Origin: Peptococcaceae bacterium UBA6116
Lineage (GTDB): Bacteria > Bacillota > Desulfitobacteriia > Desulfitobacteriales > Syntrophobotulaceae
Reading direction: 5' to 3'
Length of the DNA: 36,403 bases
Assembly: GCA_002423425.1 (NCBI GenBank)
Contig: DIWC01000056.1
Location: forward strand, 1-36,403
Positions within the stretch are counted from its first letter, which is position 1, and the number at the start of each line of letters is the position of its first letter. Under the pieces are notes generated by a model. That model did not search any database and was not told where the DNA came from. It worked only from the letters and a program-made list of their open reading frames with translations. Both the position numbers and the translations under genes were made by a program. This document shows, one piece after another, positions 15,985 through 25,265 of this stretch.

Positions 15985-16120
15985 AGGGGAGCTTGTGTGA
16001 GCAGGCTGAGAGGAAACAAATGAAGTTTCGACCCTTTTAACCTGATTTGGATAATGCCAACGTAGGGAATGATATTTGTTGCAGGATACCTTGTGTTTGG
16101 ACGCAGGGTATTTTTATTTG
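15985..16120 (+). promoter_or_regulatory. TPP (THI-box) riboswitch with terminator
   Basis: All conserved TPP aptamer blocks are present in order: GGGGAGC...GCTGAGAGG, GACCCTTTTAACCTGATTTGGATAATGCCAACGTAGGGAA (about 15986-16069). A terminator follows with arms ATACCTTGTGT and ACGCAGGGTAT (11 bp including wobbles, loop TTGG, 16086-16111) and a TTTTTATTT run. Thiamine pyrophosphate binding would stop transcription before thiC. Confidence 0.96.
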
Positions 16121-16173
16121 TGCAACTAGGGCAGCCGCCCGCCAAGTTTTCTAGTATTTATGGAGGGAAAGAA

Positions 16174-17472
16174 ATGAATTACACCACACAAATGGATGCG
16201 GCAAGGCAAGGAATCATTACCAAAGAGATGAAGAGTGTGGCCGAGAAAGAGAGCTTTGATATCAACGAGCTGCAATTGCTCGTAGCAAGCGGCAAAGTAG
16301 TTATCCCTGCCAACAAAAATCATAAAAGTCTTTGTCCAAACGGTATTGGCAGTATGCTAAAAACGAAGATTAATGTAAATCTTGGTACATCGAAAGACTG
16401 TTCCAACCTAGAAAAAGAAATGGAAAAGGTGAACAAGGCTGTTGAAATGGGAGCTGAAGCTATCATGGACTTAAGCACGCATGGCAACACGCAGTTTTTC
16501 AGAAGAAAGCTAACGGCAGAATGTCCGGCGGTTATAGGAACGGTGCCTATTTATGACGCGATAGTTTACTATAAGAAGGAACTCAAAGATATTACGGCAA
16601 AAGAATGGCTTGATGTTATTCAAATGCACGCCGAAGACGGTGTTGATTTTCAAACGATTCATTGCGGAATAAATAGGAATACGGTACAAAGGTTCAAGAA
16701 TAATAAGCGGTTAACAAATATTGTATCACGTGGAGGCTCGTTAATTTTTGCTTGGATGGAAATGACAGGAAAGGAAAATCCATTTTACGAGTATTACGAT
16801 GAAGTTTTAGAGATCTGTCGGAAATATGATGTAACCATCAGCCTGGGTGACGCTTGCAGACCCGGATCAATCAATGATGCCAGTGATATATCACAAATCG
16901 AGGAACTTGTAACATTGGGGGAACTCACCAAAAGAGCGTGGGTAAGGGATGTTCAAGTTATGGTTGAGGGGCCTGGACATATGCCGCTGAACCAAATTGA
17001 AGCGAATATGAAGATACAGCAAACGATTTGCCAAGGGGCTCCGTTCTATGTTTTAGGGCCTCTTGTAACAGATATTGCGCCGGGTTATGATCATATAACC
17101 TCTGCAATTGGGGGAGCGATAGCCGCTGCTTACGGAGCGTCTTTTTTGTGCTATGTTACTCCGGCGGAGCACTTAAGATTGCCGACGTTGGAGGACATGA
17201 AAGAAGGTATTATTGCATCAAAAATTGCAGCGCATGCGGCTGATATTGCTAAAGGTATTCATAGTGCCAGGGATTGGGATTATCAAATGAGTGCTGCGCG
17301 TCAAAAACTTGATTGGGAAGGGATGTTCTCCCTGGCCATTGATCCTGAAAAAGCAAGAAGATATAGAGCGGAAGCTACTCCCGAGCATTCTGACACGTGC
17401 ACAATGTGCGGCAAAATGTGTGCAGTCAGAAATATGAACAAAATATTAAACGAAGAGGATGTGGATATCTAA
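16174..17472 (+). CDS. thiC: Phosphomethylpyrimidine synthase ThiC
   Basis: The 432-residue protein is a short-form ThiC, without the N-terminal extension found in proteobacterial enzymes. Recognisable segments are NKNHKSLCPNGIGSML, GAEAIMDLSTHGN, VEGPGHMPLNQIEAN, LGPLVTDIAPGYDHITSAIGGA and, at the C-terminus, the unusual radical SAM cluster motif CTMCGKMCAVRN (CxxCxxxxC). It converts aminoimidazole ribotide to hydroxymethylpyrimidine phosphate. The ATG at 16174 with GGAGGGAAA is clearly the start; in-frame sequence further upstream is riboswitch and terminator. The stop overlaps that of the convergent hydrogenase gene by 4 nt. Confidence 0.96.
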   Translation: MNYTTQMDAARQGIITKEMKSVAEKESFDINELQLLVASGKVVIPANKNHKSLCPNGIGSMLKTKINVNLGTSKDCSNLEKEMEKVNKAVEMGAEAIMDLSTHGNTQFFRRKLTAECPAVIGTVPIYDAIVYYKKELKDITAKEWLDVIQMHAEDGVDFQTIHCGINRNTVQRFKNNKRLTNIVSRGGSLIFAWMEMTGKENPFYEYYDEVLEICRKYDVTISLGDACRPGSINDASDISQIEELVTLGELTKRAWVRDVQVMVEGPGHMPLNQIEANMKIQQTICQGAPFYVLGPLVTDIAPGYDHITSAIGGAIAAAYGASFLCYVTPAEHLRLPTLEDMKEGIIASKIAAHAADIAKGIHSARDWDYQMSAARQKLDWEGMFSLAIDPEKARRYRAEATPEHSDTCTMCGKMCAVRNMNKILNEEDVDI

Positions 17473-19253
17473 ATCCTTTCCCTTTCTTCATAGTGTGTGT
17501 GAAGCAGCCGGTGGGCTGTGTCATTGAAAGGTTCACCAATATATTCTTTATATAGTTTTAGGATTTCGGAGTTTTCGTGGGATTTTCTTATTTTCTTATT
17601 TCTATCCTCTTGATAGATAGCTTCCTGACGCTTTTTAACAATCTCAAAGTTGCCGTGATGATACGGCTGCCCTCCTCCGGCAATACAGCCTCCGGGGCAA
17701 GCCATAATTTCTATTGCTTCGTATTCCGCTTTTCCGTCCCGGATTTCCTCAAGCAAAGTCCGGGCATTTCCGAGTCCGCTGGCGATACCAATGCGCAGAG
17801 TCTTGTCTCCGACCTGAACAGTTGCTTTTCTAAGACCAGCTGCTCCTCTTAACTGCTCAAATTCGACTTTTTTAAGTTCCCCGCCTGTTATCCATTCATA
17901 GGCTGTGCGAATTGCAGCCTCAATAACTCCTCCGGTAGTTCCGAAAATTACGGAAGCTCCCGTGGTCTCTCCAAGCGGTTTATCATATTCACTATCGGGA
18001 AGGGATTCAAAGTCCAATCCTGCTTCTTTAATCATTAATCCGAGTTCCCGGGTAGTAACGACAATGTCCACGTTGTTATGCTCATCCTTAGTAAGTTCCG
18101 GACGTTTGGTTTCAGCTTTTTTGGCAATGCAAGGCATAACTGAAACAATAACAATATTATCAGGGTCAATACCATTTTTTTCTGCGTAATAGGTTTTGAT
18201 AATCGTACCAAACATAATATGCGGCGATTTACAGGTAGACGGAATATCTAAAAGCTCAGGAAATTGATGCTCGATAAATTTTACCCAGGCCGGACAGCAA
18301 CTTGTCAACATGGGCAGAGTTTTATTATTGTTAAGACGGTAGATGAGTTCCGCAGCTTCTTCCATAATAGTCAGGTCCGCCCCGAAATCAGTATCGAAGA
18401 CTGTGTTAAAACCCATACGTTTTAAGGCAGTTACAAGTTTACCTGTCACAATGGTTCCCGGTTCCATATTGAACATTTCCCCAATGGTTACCCGGATTGC
18501 CGGGGCAGTCTGTACGATTACGTGCTTATCCGGATCATTTAAAGCTTCCCATACCTTATCGGTATGGTTTACTTCAGTCAGTGCGGCTGTGGGACATACT
18601 TGGACACATTGGCCGCAATAAGTACAGGACGATTCAACCATCGGAATATTGAAAGCAGGCCCTACATGAGCATCAAATCCGCGTCCAATCCCTGATAGGA
18701 TGCCACAGGTTTGAACTTCATTGCACATGGTCTCACACCGCCGGCAATAGATACACTTATTGGAATCTTTGACAATAGCCCCACTTGACAGATCTTTGGG
18801 ATAATCCATTCTTTCGCCTTCCCAACGGATTTCTCTGATTCCTAATTCCGCCGCCAAGGCCTGCAGTTCACATTCCCTGTTTTTAGGACAAGTAAAACAT
18901 TCGTTAGGATGATTGGATAAAAGAAGTTCTACCGACATTCTTCTGGTAGTAATTGCCCGGAGTGAACTTGTTAGAATTTCCATTCCCTCACTAACCTTGG
19001 TGACACAAGCTGGAACAATCTTATTGCGGTTATTTTTTGAATCAACAAGCTCTACCATGCAGACCCGGCAGGAAGCCGTTTTATTGACCATTTTTATATC
19101 ATGCAAGTCGAGATGACATAACGTAGGAATTTTTACGCCTGCCTTATGGGCAGCTTCTAGAATTGTTATACCTTCAGGAACTGTCAGATCCAGATGATTA
19201 ATTTTAATCCCAATGTTTTTTTTATCAGCATGCTCTTCCGGAGTTCCAGCCAT
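17469..19253 (-). CDS. hydA: [FeFe]-hydrogenase catalytic subunit HydA, NADH-linked type
   Basis: The 594-residue protein shows, in order, an N-terminal [2Fe-2S] domain (IPTLCHLDLHD...CRVCMVEL) and a His-Cys [4Fe-4S] region (HPNECFTCPKNRECELQ). Two [4Fe-4S] motifs follow (CIYCRRCETMC, CTYCGQCVQVCP). The three H-cluster signatures are TSCCPAWVKF, MPCIAKKAE and MACPGGCIAGGGQP. A C-terminal small-subunit-like tail follows. It is the H2-forming or H2-oxidising subunit of a soluble HydABC complex. RBS AGGAGGAAAAATATG precedes the start. It is the last gene of a four-gene minus-strand operon and ends tail to tail with thiC without a terminator between them. Confidence 0.95.
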   Translation of the reverse strand: MAGTPEEHADKKNIGIKINHLDLTVPEGITILEAAHKAGVKIPTLCHLDLHDIKMVNKTASCRVCMVELVDSKNNRNKIVPACVTKVSEGMEILTSSLRAITTRRMSVELLLSNHPNECFTCPKNRECELQALAAELGIREIRWEGERMDYPKDLSSGAIVKDSNKCIYCRRCETMCNEVQTCGILSGIGRGFDAHVGPAFNIPMVESSCTYCGQCVQVCPTAALTEVNHTDKVWEALNDPDKHVIVQTAPAIRVTIGEMFNMEPGTIVTGKLVTALKRMGFNTVFDTDFGADLTIMEEAAELIYRLNNNKTLPMLTSCCPAWVKFIEHQFPELLDIPSTCKSPHIMFGTIIKTYYAEKNGIDPDNIVIVSVMPCIAKKAETKRPELTKDEHNNVDIVVTTRELGLMIKEAGLDFESLPDSEYDKPLGETTGASVIFGTTGGVIEAAIRTAYEWITGGELKKVEFEQLRGAAGLRKATVQVGDKTLRIGIASGLGNARTLLEEIRDGKAEYEAIEIMACPGGCIAGGGQPYHHGNFEIVKKRQEAIYQEDRNKKIRKSHENSEILKLYKEYIGEPFNDTAHRLLHTHYEERERI

Positions 19254-19264
19254 ATTTTTCCTCC

Positions 19265-20596
19265 TTAGGACCTTATCCCTATTTTATTTTTTGCTGTATA
19301 TCGGCCTTCACCTCTGGGATGGTCTACGTCCTTGATAAATGCCAAATACTCATCCCAAAAATACTTCATTGTACTGATTACCGGGTTCGGTGCAGTTTGC
19401 CCAAGCCCGCATAATGAACCGTCTTTTACCATATAGGCCAGCTGTTTTAAGGCATCAAGATCAGCCATTGTGCCTTTACGGCTTGTAATTTTATTTAGTA
19501 TCTCATACAAACGCTTTGTACCTATGCGGCAAGGGGTACACCGGCCGCAGGATTCATCCATGGTAAACTCCAGATAAAATTTGGCGATTTTAACCATATT
19601 ATCTGTTTCATCCATGATAATCATTCCGCCTGAGCCCATCATAGATCCTATACTGATAAGACTATCGTAATCCATCGGAGTATCGAGGTTTGCTTCACCA
19701 ATAACTCCGCCTGAAGGGCCGCCGGTCTGTACGGCCTTAAATTTGCGGCCGCCAGGTATTCCTCCTCCGATGTCATAAATTATCTCTCTTAATGTTGTAC
19801 CCATCGGTACTTCAATCACACCGACGTTTTTTATTTTTCCGACCAGGGCAAATACCTTGGTTCCTTTGCATTTTTCAGTACCTAAGGAGGCAAACCACTG
19901 TGCTCCTTTAGTGATGATCGGAGCAATATTGGCAAAAGTCTCAACGTTGTTGACACAGGTTGGGTAGCCCCAATATCCTTCCTCGACTGGATAGGGCGGC
20001 TTATAGTTCGGTTCGCCGCGTTTGCCTTCACAGGAATTAATTAACGCTGTTTCCTCACCGCAGACAAAGGCACCCGCTCCATATTTTAAATAAATATCAA
20101 AAGAAAAATCTGTTCCGAAAATATTTTCTCCTAATAATCCATTTTCTCCGGCCTGCTGTAAAGCAGTACTGAGTCTTGCTATTGCCAGGGGATACTCGGC
20201 ACGGATATATATTAGTCCCTTGCGGGCGCCTATGGCATAGCCGCCGATAGCCATGGCTTCCAAGACGGAGTGAGGATCTCCTTCAAGGATGCTTCTGTCC
20301 ATAAAGGCTCCCGGATCACCCTCATCGGCATTGCAAATGATGAACTTTTCCTGGCTTTTTTGTTTTTTTGTGAGCTCCCACTTTAGTCCGGTTGGAAAAC
20401 CACCTCCGCCACGGCCTCTAAGACCGGATTTCTTGATTTCATCAATAACCTGATCTTGTGTCATTTGGGTAATTGCTTTGCCTAAGGACTCATAGCCGCC
20501 CAAGGCTATATATTCAAAAATATCTTCCGGGTTTAGGAGTCCGCAATTTCGCAGGGCAATACGGAGCAGCTTTTTATTGTTGCTTATTTCTACCAT
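19265..20596 (-). CDS. hydB: NuoF-like HydB subunit (NAD(H)- and FMN-binding), without ferredoxin extension
   Basis: The protein of about 443 residues is homologous to NuoF: GLRGRGGGGFPTGLKW and NADEGDPGAFMDR (FMN/NAD site), GAYICGEE-like GAGAFVCGEETALINS, then the [4Fe-4S] motif ESCGRCTPCRIG with the fourth Cys in DGSLCGLG. The ATG at 20596 is behind AGGAGG; the longer frame would overlap the ferredoxin gene and has no site. Unlike HydB of the bifurcating enzymes of Thermotoga or acetogens, it has no N-terminal thioredoxin-like [2Fe-2S] domain (which is a separate gene just upstream) and ends shortly after the NuoF core with no 2[4Fe-4S] domain. It is the diaphorase module that connects NAD(H) to HydA. 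Confidence 0.92.
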   Translation of the reverse strand: MVEISNNKKLLRIALRNCGLLNPEDIFEYIALGGYESLGKAITQMTQDQVIDEIKKSGLRGRGGGGFPTGLKWELTKKQKSQEKFIICNADEGDPGAFMDRSILEGDPHSVLEAMAIGGYAIGARKGLIYIRAEYPLAIARLSTALQQAGENGLLGENIFGTDFSFDIYLKYGAGAFVCGEETALINSCEGKRGEPNYKPPYPVEEGYWGYPTCVNNVETFANIAPIITKGAQWFASLGTEKCKGTKVFALVGKIKNVGVIEVPMGTTLREIIYDIGGGIPGGRKFKAVQTGGPSGGVIGEANLDTPMDYDSLISIGSMMGSGGMIIMDETDNMVKIAKFYLEFTMDESCGRCTPCRIGTKRLYEILNKITSRKGTMADLDALKQLAYMVKDGSLCGLGQTAPNPVISTMKYFWDEYLAFIKDVDHPRGEGRYTAKNKIGIRS

Positions 20597-20633
20597 TAAA
20601 TGCCTCCTAATAAACTTAAGCTTCTTTAATAAT

Positions 20634-21035
20634 CTAAGCTCTCTCAAAGTTAATGGCCAAAGTCAGGGCTTCAATAGGATTTCCGCCTTTAATATGTTTT
20701 TGGACAATTTCCTGAACTTCTTCTTTCTTAACATTACCATAAAGAACAGGTTCTCGACCTCGAATATTTACCTGTACTGTTGGCTCTGAATGGCAGTACC
20801 CAATACAGCCAACCGATACCACCTTGGCGTCGTTTACTCCTTGCTTAGCAAGCTCCTCCTGGAAAGCATTGAAAGTATCCTTAGCGCCGGCAGATATCCC
20901 ACAGGTGGCCATGCCAATAAGAATTTCTATTCTGATATCGGAATTCTCACTATCTGTGCTATTAACTCTAAGGCATACATTTTTTTGATATTCGTTTCTT
21001 ATTTTTTTCAATTTATCTAGGGAATTTATTTTCAT
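20634..21035 (-). CDS. Thioredoxin-like [2Fe-2S] ferredoxin subunit of the hydrogenase
   Basis: The 133-residue protein has the thioredoxin-like [2Fe-2S] fold with MATCGISAGA near residue 42 and VGCIGYCHSEPTVQV near residue 75; the four Cys for the cluster fit Cys in the first motif and the CxxxC pair, although only three are obvious there. In other HydB proteins this domain is fused to the N-terminus of the NuoF part. Here it is free-standing, 37 nt upstream of hydB and 2 nt after the NuoE-like gene. The start at 21035 has AAGGAG 8 nt upstream. Confidence 0.88.
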   Translation of the reverse strand: MKINSLDKLKKIRNEYQKNVCLRVNSTDSENSDIRIEILIGMATCGISAGAKDTFNAFQEELAKQGVNDAKVVSVGCIGYCHSEPTVQVNIRGREPVLYGNVKKEEVQEIVQKHIKGGNPIEALTLAINFERA

Positions 21036-21037
21036 AC

Positions 21038-21559
21038 TTATAACTCCTTATTTCGATAGGAATTAATAATATTATCAAGATCTTCTTCTTTAACCCGTCC
21101 GAATACTTTGTCATCAATCATCATAACTGGTGCCATGCCGCATGTCCCGAGACAGCGGACGTCCTTCAAGGTAAAGAGGCCGTCTTCAGTTATTTCATTA
21201 GACCCGATTCCAAGCTTTTCTTTCACCCTTTCAATTATTTTATCTGAACCCTTCACAAAACAAGCTGTACCCGTACAAACACTGATAGTGTGTTTCCCTC
21301 TTGGCTTGGTAGTAAAATAGGAATAGAAGCTTACTACTCCGAAAACCTCAGCTCCCGGAATGCCTAATTTTCTAGCAATATGGAGTTGAACGTCCCGGGG
21401 CAGATAGCCAAAGATCTTTTGCGCCTTATGAAGTATTTCAATCAAAGCACTTCTTGTTGTTTCCAAGTTATTAACAAAGGAATCAAGTTCATCAAATTTT
21501 TCCTTCGGCAGGTTTTCTTTGAAAGAAGGATTTACATCTATTGCCTGCGGTTTTGTCAT
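21038..21559 (-). CDS. hydC: NuoE-like HydC subunit ([2Fe-2S])
   Basis: The 173-residue protein is homologous to NuoE/HydC. A helical N-terminus (LIEILHKAQKIFGYLPRDVQLHIARKLGI) is followed by the thioredoxin-like domain with cluster ligands in CTGTACFVKGSD and VRCLGTCGMAP. It passes electrons between the NuoF-like subunit and the hydrogenase. It is the first gene of the operon (hydC, ferredoxin, hydB, hydA). An AAAGGA site is 12 nt upstream, somewhat far. The region to 21780 is the shared promoter region with the divergent MoxR operon; I could not fix a promoter there. Confidence 0.92.
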   Translation of the reverse strand: MTKPQAIDVNPSFKENLPKEKFDELDSFVNNLETTRSALIEILHKAQKIFGYLPRDVQLHIARKLGIPGAEVFGVVSFYSYFTTKPRGKHTISVCTGTACFVKGSDKIIERVKEKLGIGSNEITEDGLFTLKDVRCLGTCGMAPVMMIDDKVFGRVKEEDLDNIINSYRNKEL

Positions 21560-21782
21560 CCGGATTCACTATCCTTTCCAAAAGGTAAAAAGTTTTATAT
21601 TTAATTTGCTATTTTGTTGTTTTTTTTATTCAGCCGGATTATGGAGCATATGCTTAAGAAAAGGTGATTAGATAAATAGATTTCTAAGGTTATTTTAAGA
21701 GTATCAAAATATGCTTTCTTTATAGGTAATCTTGATTTATACTAAAAGGAAAAAAATCTAAAGAAAAGAGGAAAAGTTCGTA

Positions 21783-22727
21783 ATGTTGCCAATGTCCTTA
21801 CAACGTTTAAAGAAAAATATTTCTGACATTGTTCTCGGCAAAGAAGATTCTTTAGTTTTGTTGTTAGTCGCACTTATCGCTGAGGGCCATATTCTCATCG
21901 AAGATGTTCCGGGTGTTGGAAAAACGTTAATAGCCAAAGCTTTAGCGGCCTCATTAAATGCTGATTATCACAGGCTTCAGTGTACGCCTGATTTGACACC
22001 CACCGATGTGACCGGTTTTAATATATTGGATAGGCAAAGTAACAGCTTTTCCTTTAGGGCCGGTCCTGTAATAACCAATATCTTACTGGTAGATGAAATA
22101 AACCGTGCTGTTCCCCGTACTCAGGCCAGTTTACTTGAGGCAATGGAGGAAAGGCAGGTGACAATAGATGGACAAACAATTAAGCTTCCTCACCCTTTCT
22201 TAGTTGTTGCCACGCAAAATCCGATCGAACATGATGGAACTTTCCCGCTGCCTGAAGCACAGCTGGATCGTTTCCTCTTAAAGATTTCGATGGGTTACCC
22301 GAGTGCTGAAGAAGAGGAAAGCATATTGATTACTCATGGTAAGGAAAATCCCCTAATAAAGCTGCAGGAAGCAGCGGGGAAAAAAGATGTTATCGAATGG
22401 CAGGAACTGTCCAAAGGTGTTTTTGTAGACCAATCCATCCAAGCTTATATAGTGGAACTGGTCAGGGCGACGAGGACTCATTCTGCAGTCACCTTTGGAG
22501 CGAGTCCCAGAGCAAGCCTTGCTTTATATCGCGCATCCCGGGCCTTGGCATTACTAAGAGGAAGAAACTTTGTAATTCCTGACGATATAAAATATCTGGC
22601 AAGGTATGTGCTCAACCATCGTTTATCTTTGAAACGGGAAGACCGTCTCAGGGGAGTACAAACAAGCCAGGTCATGAATGAAGTTTTGGCAACAGTTCCT
22701 GTACCGGTAGAAAAAGAAGGCGCGTAG
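21783..22727 (+). CDS. MoxR-family AAA+ ATPase
   Basis: The 314-residue protein carries Walker A (EDVPGVGKT), Walker B LLVDEINRAVP, sensor 1 ATQNPIEHDGTFPLPEAQLDRF and a C-terminal lid with SPRASLAL. MoxR ATPases act as chaperones for maturation of partner proteins, usually with DUF58 and von Willebrand or transglutaminase proteins. RBS AGAGGAAAA precedes the ATG at 21783. The DUF58 gene begins 4 nt after the stop, so the pair is co-transcribed. Confidence 0.93.
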   Translation: MLPMSLQRLKKNISDIVLGKEDSLVLLLVALIAEGHILIEDVPGVGKTLIAKALAASLNADYHRLQCTPDLTPTDVTGFNILDRQSNSFSFRAGPVITNILLVDEINRAVPRTQASLLEAMEERQVTIDGQTIKLPHPFLVVATQNPIEHDGTFPLPEAQLDRFLLKISMGYPSAEEEESILITHGKENPLIKLQEAAGKKDVIEWQELSKGVFVDQSIQAYIVELVRATRTHSAVTFGASPRASLALYRASRALALLRGRNFVIPDDIKYLARYVLNHRLSLKREDRLRGVQTSQVMNEVLATVPVPVEKEGA

Positions 22728-22730
22728 ACC

Positions 22731-23882
22731 ATGGAAAAAGCAACACCAGTTCCCTTCTTTACATCCATTTATACTTTATTGCTTGCAAGACTTGCTTTTA
22801 TTGTTTTATTTTTATACCTGCTGAAAGCGAAGGTATTTTTCCCTGCTTTTTTTTTGTTTATCCTCATTCTAGTTATCGAAACAGCCGGTTTATGGTCCAG
22901 GGCAGGCTTTTTTAAGCTTGAGGTCATAACAGACTTTAATCCCTGCCGATTATTTCCTGGCGAGGAAACTATTTTTACCGTTACAGTCGCAAACAAAAAA
23001 AGGCTGCCTGTCCTTCTTAACTGGATTCAATCCCTGTCACCCCTTCCGCAGATTTTTTCCCTGGAAGGAGAATCGGTGGAGGATATCAATGGCCAAGCCT
23101 ATCTCGGTTCGTATGCCAAAACGGCGGCTGATTACAGAGTTACAGCGCAAAAGCGCGGTTATTATAAAATGCCTGCTCTCCGCCTGTATTCCCGTGATGT
23201 CCTTGGGCTTTTTTACCGTGAAACATTGAGGGGAGAGACTCGGAGTGTAATCGTCTATCCCCGGCTTATAGATTTAGAGGACATTTATTTGCGACCTTCC
23301 GATTTTAGCGGTCTGGAGAGGGACAATCGTCCATTTCTATTTGATCCTATCATGTTCGTTGGGCTAAGAGAGTATACGCCCGATATGCCAGCCAGGTTTA
23401 TCCATTGGAAGGCAAGTGCTCATCAGGACAGGCTGATGGCTAAAATAATCGAACCATCTGCCAGTCTGCAGATATTGATTGCCATTGATGCGGAGACCTT
23501 TTTGCTGCCGGAGCCTCAGGAAGATCTTTTTGAAAAGGCTCTTTCAGTGGCTGCTACTTTGGCAGTGTGGGCCGACAGCAACAAAGTTCCATTTGGCTTA
23601 ATTGCCAACGCAGCCAGAAAAGAACAGCCTGGGGCAGTAATAATACCGGTAAATAGAGATTTGAAACAAGGAAAGTTAGTCCTGGAATCCCTGGCGAGGG
23701 CTGAATTGGCTGTTTTGGGGAATCTTGAGGATATCCTCAAGACGGAGGCTCTTTATCTGCCATGGGGAACAACGCTGATAGTAATTGGTAAGAACTATCC
23801 TTCGCTTTTGCCGCCGGCTATACGGCAGGCAATTTGTTACCCCATCGAAAATAATAAGGAGGCGGAAAATGAGCTTCCATAA
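22731..23882 (+). CDS. DUF58 domain-containing membrane protein
   Basis: The 383-residue protein has two hydrophobic segments at about residues 10-55 followed by a soluble region. The DUF58 core contains REYTPDMPARFIHWKASAHQDRLMAKIIEP, with the conserved Arg-Trp-Lys triplet, then an integrin-like fold strand (LQILIAIDAET). Proteins of this kind are the usual partner of MoxR. It overlaps the following gene by 14 nt, and the next ribosome binding site (AAGGAGGCGG) lies within its 3' end. The function of such operons is often linked to cell envelope processes; no direct evidence is present here. Confidence 0.9.
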   Translation: MEKATPVPFFTSIYTLLLARLAFIVLFLYLLKAKVFFPAFFLFILILVIETAGLWSRAGFFKLEVITDFNPCRLFPGEETIFTVTVANKKRLPVLLNWIQSLSPLPQIFSLEGESVEDINGQAYLGSYAKTAADYRVTAQKRGYYKMPALRLYSRDVLGLFYRETLRGETRSVIVYPRLIDLEDIYLRPSDFSGLERDNRPFLFDPIMFVGLREYTPDMPARFIHWKASAHQDRLMAKIIEPSASLQILIAIDAETFLLPEPQEDLFEKALSVAATLAVWADSNKVPFGLIANAARKEQPGAVIIPVNRDLKQGKLVLESLARAELAVLGNLEDILKTEALYLPWGTTLIVIGKNYPSLLPPAIRQAICYPIENNKEAENELP

Positions 23883-25209
23883 TATATTTCTTAAGTTATC
23901 TCTTATTTTTGCAGAGACGTGTTTTATAGTTCTATTGTATTTTTGCGTCGTTGGTTCGTTTAAAGGAGATTATCTGGTAAGTCCAGCTTTCTTCTTCATT
24001 CTTACTGCTGGTTTAACTATTGCCAATATATTAATTTCCTACCGAAGTTTCCGGCACCTGACCATACTCCTAATTAATTTGTTTTTGATCGGTTTAATTG
24101 TTGGACTGGCTATATGGCAAACAGGGTTCATCTTATTTTCAATTCCCCGGGAATTACTGTCTGCTGTGAACGTTATCCTGGTCGACTGCTCAATTGTATG
24201 GCTTGCGTACCGTTCCTTTTGTCTTGCTTATAAAAAAAACACTAATGTTTACGTCCATTTCGATATTTGCGTGATCTTTACTCTTCTGGTAATCCTTATA
24301 ATGGGTTTTGTGAAAATATCATTGCCGGGAGGAATGACCTGGATAATTACGGCTTTATTTTTGAATGTTATTTCTTTATATATCAATAACAATACAGGTT
24401 CCAATACAAATCCTCTTTCCAGGTTGATATTGGCTTTTGTCGCAATTGGGTTTCTGTATCTTTCGGTAAAAACCGTTTTAGTTTTTCCTCAGGTCACGGG
24501 AACGGCAGGGGTATTATTTGATTTCATTAAAAACTGTTTCCTTTTTATTGGACATTTTCTGGCGTATCTTTTGCTATTCCTTTGTAGATTGATGTACGCT
24601 CCCAGGACAAGCAATTCGGTTCAAGATCAACAATCTCCGACAGCTACCGGCACTATCTCCACCGATTTTTCCTGGTTGGACGTAATTTTTCAAGGCGGAA
24701 TGTGGATTTTGGGCATCTTTTTAGCTTTGATCATGCTGGCAGGGCTTTATAGTATGCTGCGGCTTTTGATATCCTTCTTGTTAAAGCGGCAAGGCGGAAA
24801 AAGTTATTCCAAGATTAATAATCCTTTGCCGTCATGGCGAGACCTGTATGTTTTAATTAAAGAAAAAATAAAAAGAACAGGATATTTTCTCCTGGTCTTT
24901 TTACCTGTCGGAATGCCGGTCTATTTAGCCTATAGGCAGCTGCTTTGGTGGGGACGCTGGAAGATGTGTCCGCGGCAAATCGATGAGACTCCAGATGATT
25001 ATTGCGGTCGGCTTTTGGTGAAGTACCCGGAATTAAGTCCGGAATTTAAGGAAATAACTGCTCAGTATGTTGTTTATCGCTATTCTAATGCTTATCCAGC
25101 GAATTTAACCGTTCCTCATTTGAAGCCTATGGTGCGTAAACTCTATCTGTCCGATCTGCAGCGCTTGATTAGATTTTGTCGAAAAATCCTTAATAAGACA
25201 CACAAATAA
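23869..25209 (+). CDS. Multi-pass membrane protein with DUF4129-like C-terminus
   Basis: The 446-residue protein has about eight membrane segments in the first 250 residues. Another pair lies around 285-310 and 355-370. A soluble C-terminal part resembles DUF4129 (DETPDDYCGRLLVKYPELSPEFKEITAQYVVYRYS). In relatives (TgpA-like proteins) a transglutaminase domain lies between the membrane part and DUF4129; I see no Cys-His-Asp transglutaminase segment here. The ATG at 23869 is fixed by AAGGAGG; the frame upstream of it is read-through of the DUF58 gene. It completes the MoxR-DUF58 operon. Confidence 0.8.
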   Translation: MSFHNIFLKLSLIFAETCFIVLLYFCVVGSFKGDYLVSPAFFFILTAGLTIANILISYRSFRHLTILLINLFLIGLIVGLAIWQTGFILFSIPRELLSAVNVILVDCSIVWLAYRSFCLAYKKNTNVYVHFDICVIFTLLVILIMGFVKISLPGGMTWIITALFLNVISLYINNNTGSNTNPLSRLILAFVAIGFLYLSVKTVLVFPQVTGTAGVLFDFIKNCFLFIGHFLAYLLLFLCRLMYAPRTSNSVQDQQSPTATGTISTDFSWLDVIFQGGMWILGIFLALIMLAGLYSMLRLLISFLLKRQGGKSYSKINNPLPSWRDLYVLIKEKIKRTGYFLLVFLPVGMPVYLAYRQLLWWGRWKMCPRQIDETPDDYCGRLLVKYPELSPEFKEITAQYVVYRYSNAYPANLTVPHLKPMVRKLYLSDLQRLIRFCRKILNKTHK

Positions 25210-25222
25210 ACAGGGCGATAAA

Positions 25223-25262
25223 CAGGGCGTAACGAAAACTAATGTTTTATACGCCCCTCTGA
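25223..25262. terminator. Inverted repeat between convergent genes
   Basis: GGGCGTA-ac-GAAAAC-taat-GTTTT-ata-CGCCC forms an interrupted stem of about 12 bp between the DUF4129 gene and the convergent PNPOx-fold gene. The T-runs are weak on both sides, so terminator function is likely but not certain. Confidence 0.55.
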
Positions 25263-25265
25263 TTT

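Noticed and set aside
23785..23868. N-terminal extension of the DUF4129 membrane protein
   Set aside because: It overlaps the DUF58 coding end; the AAGGAGG site fixes the start at 23869.
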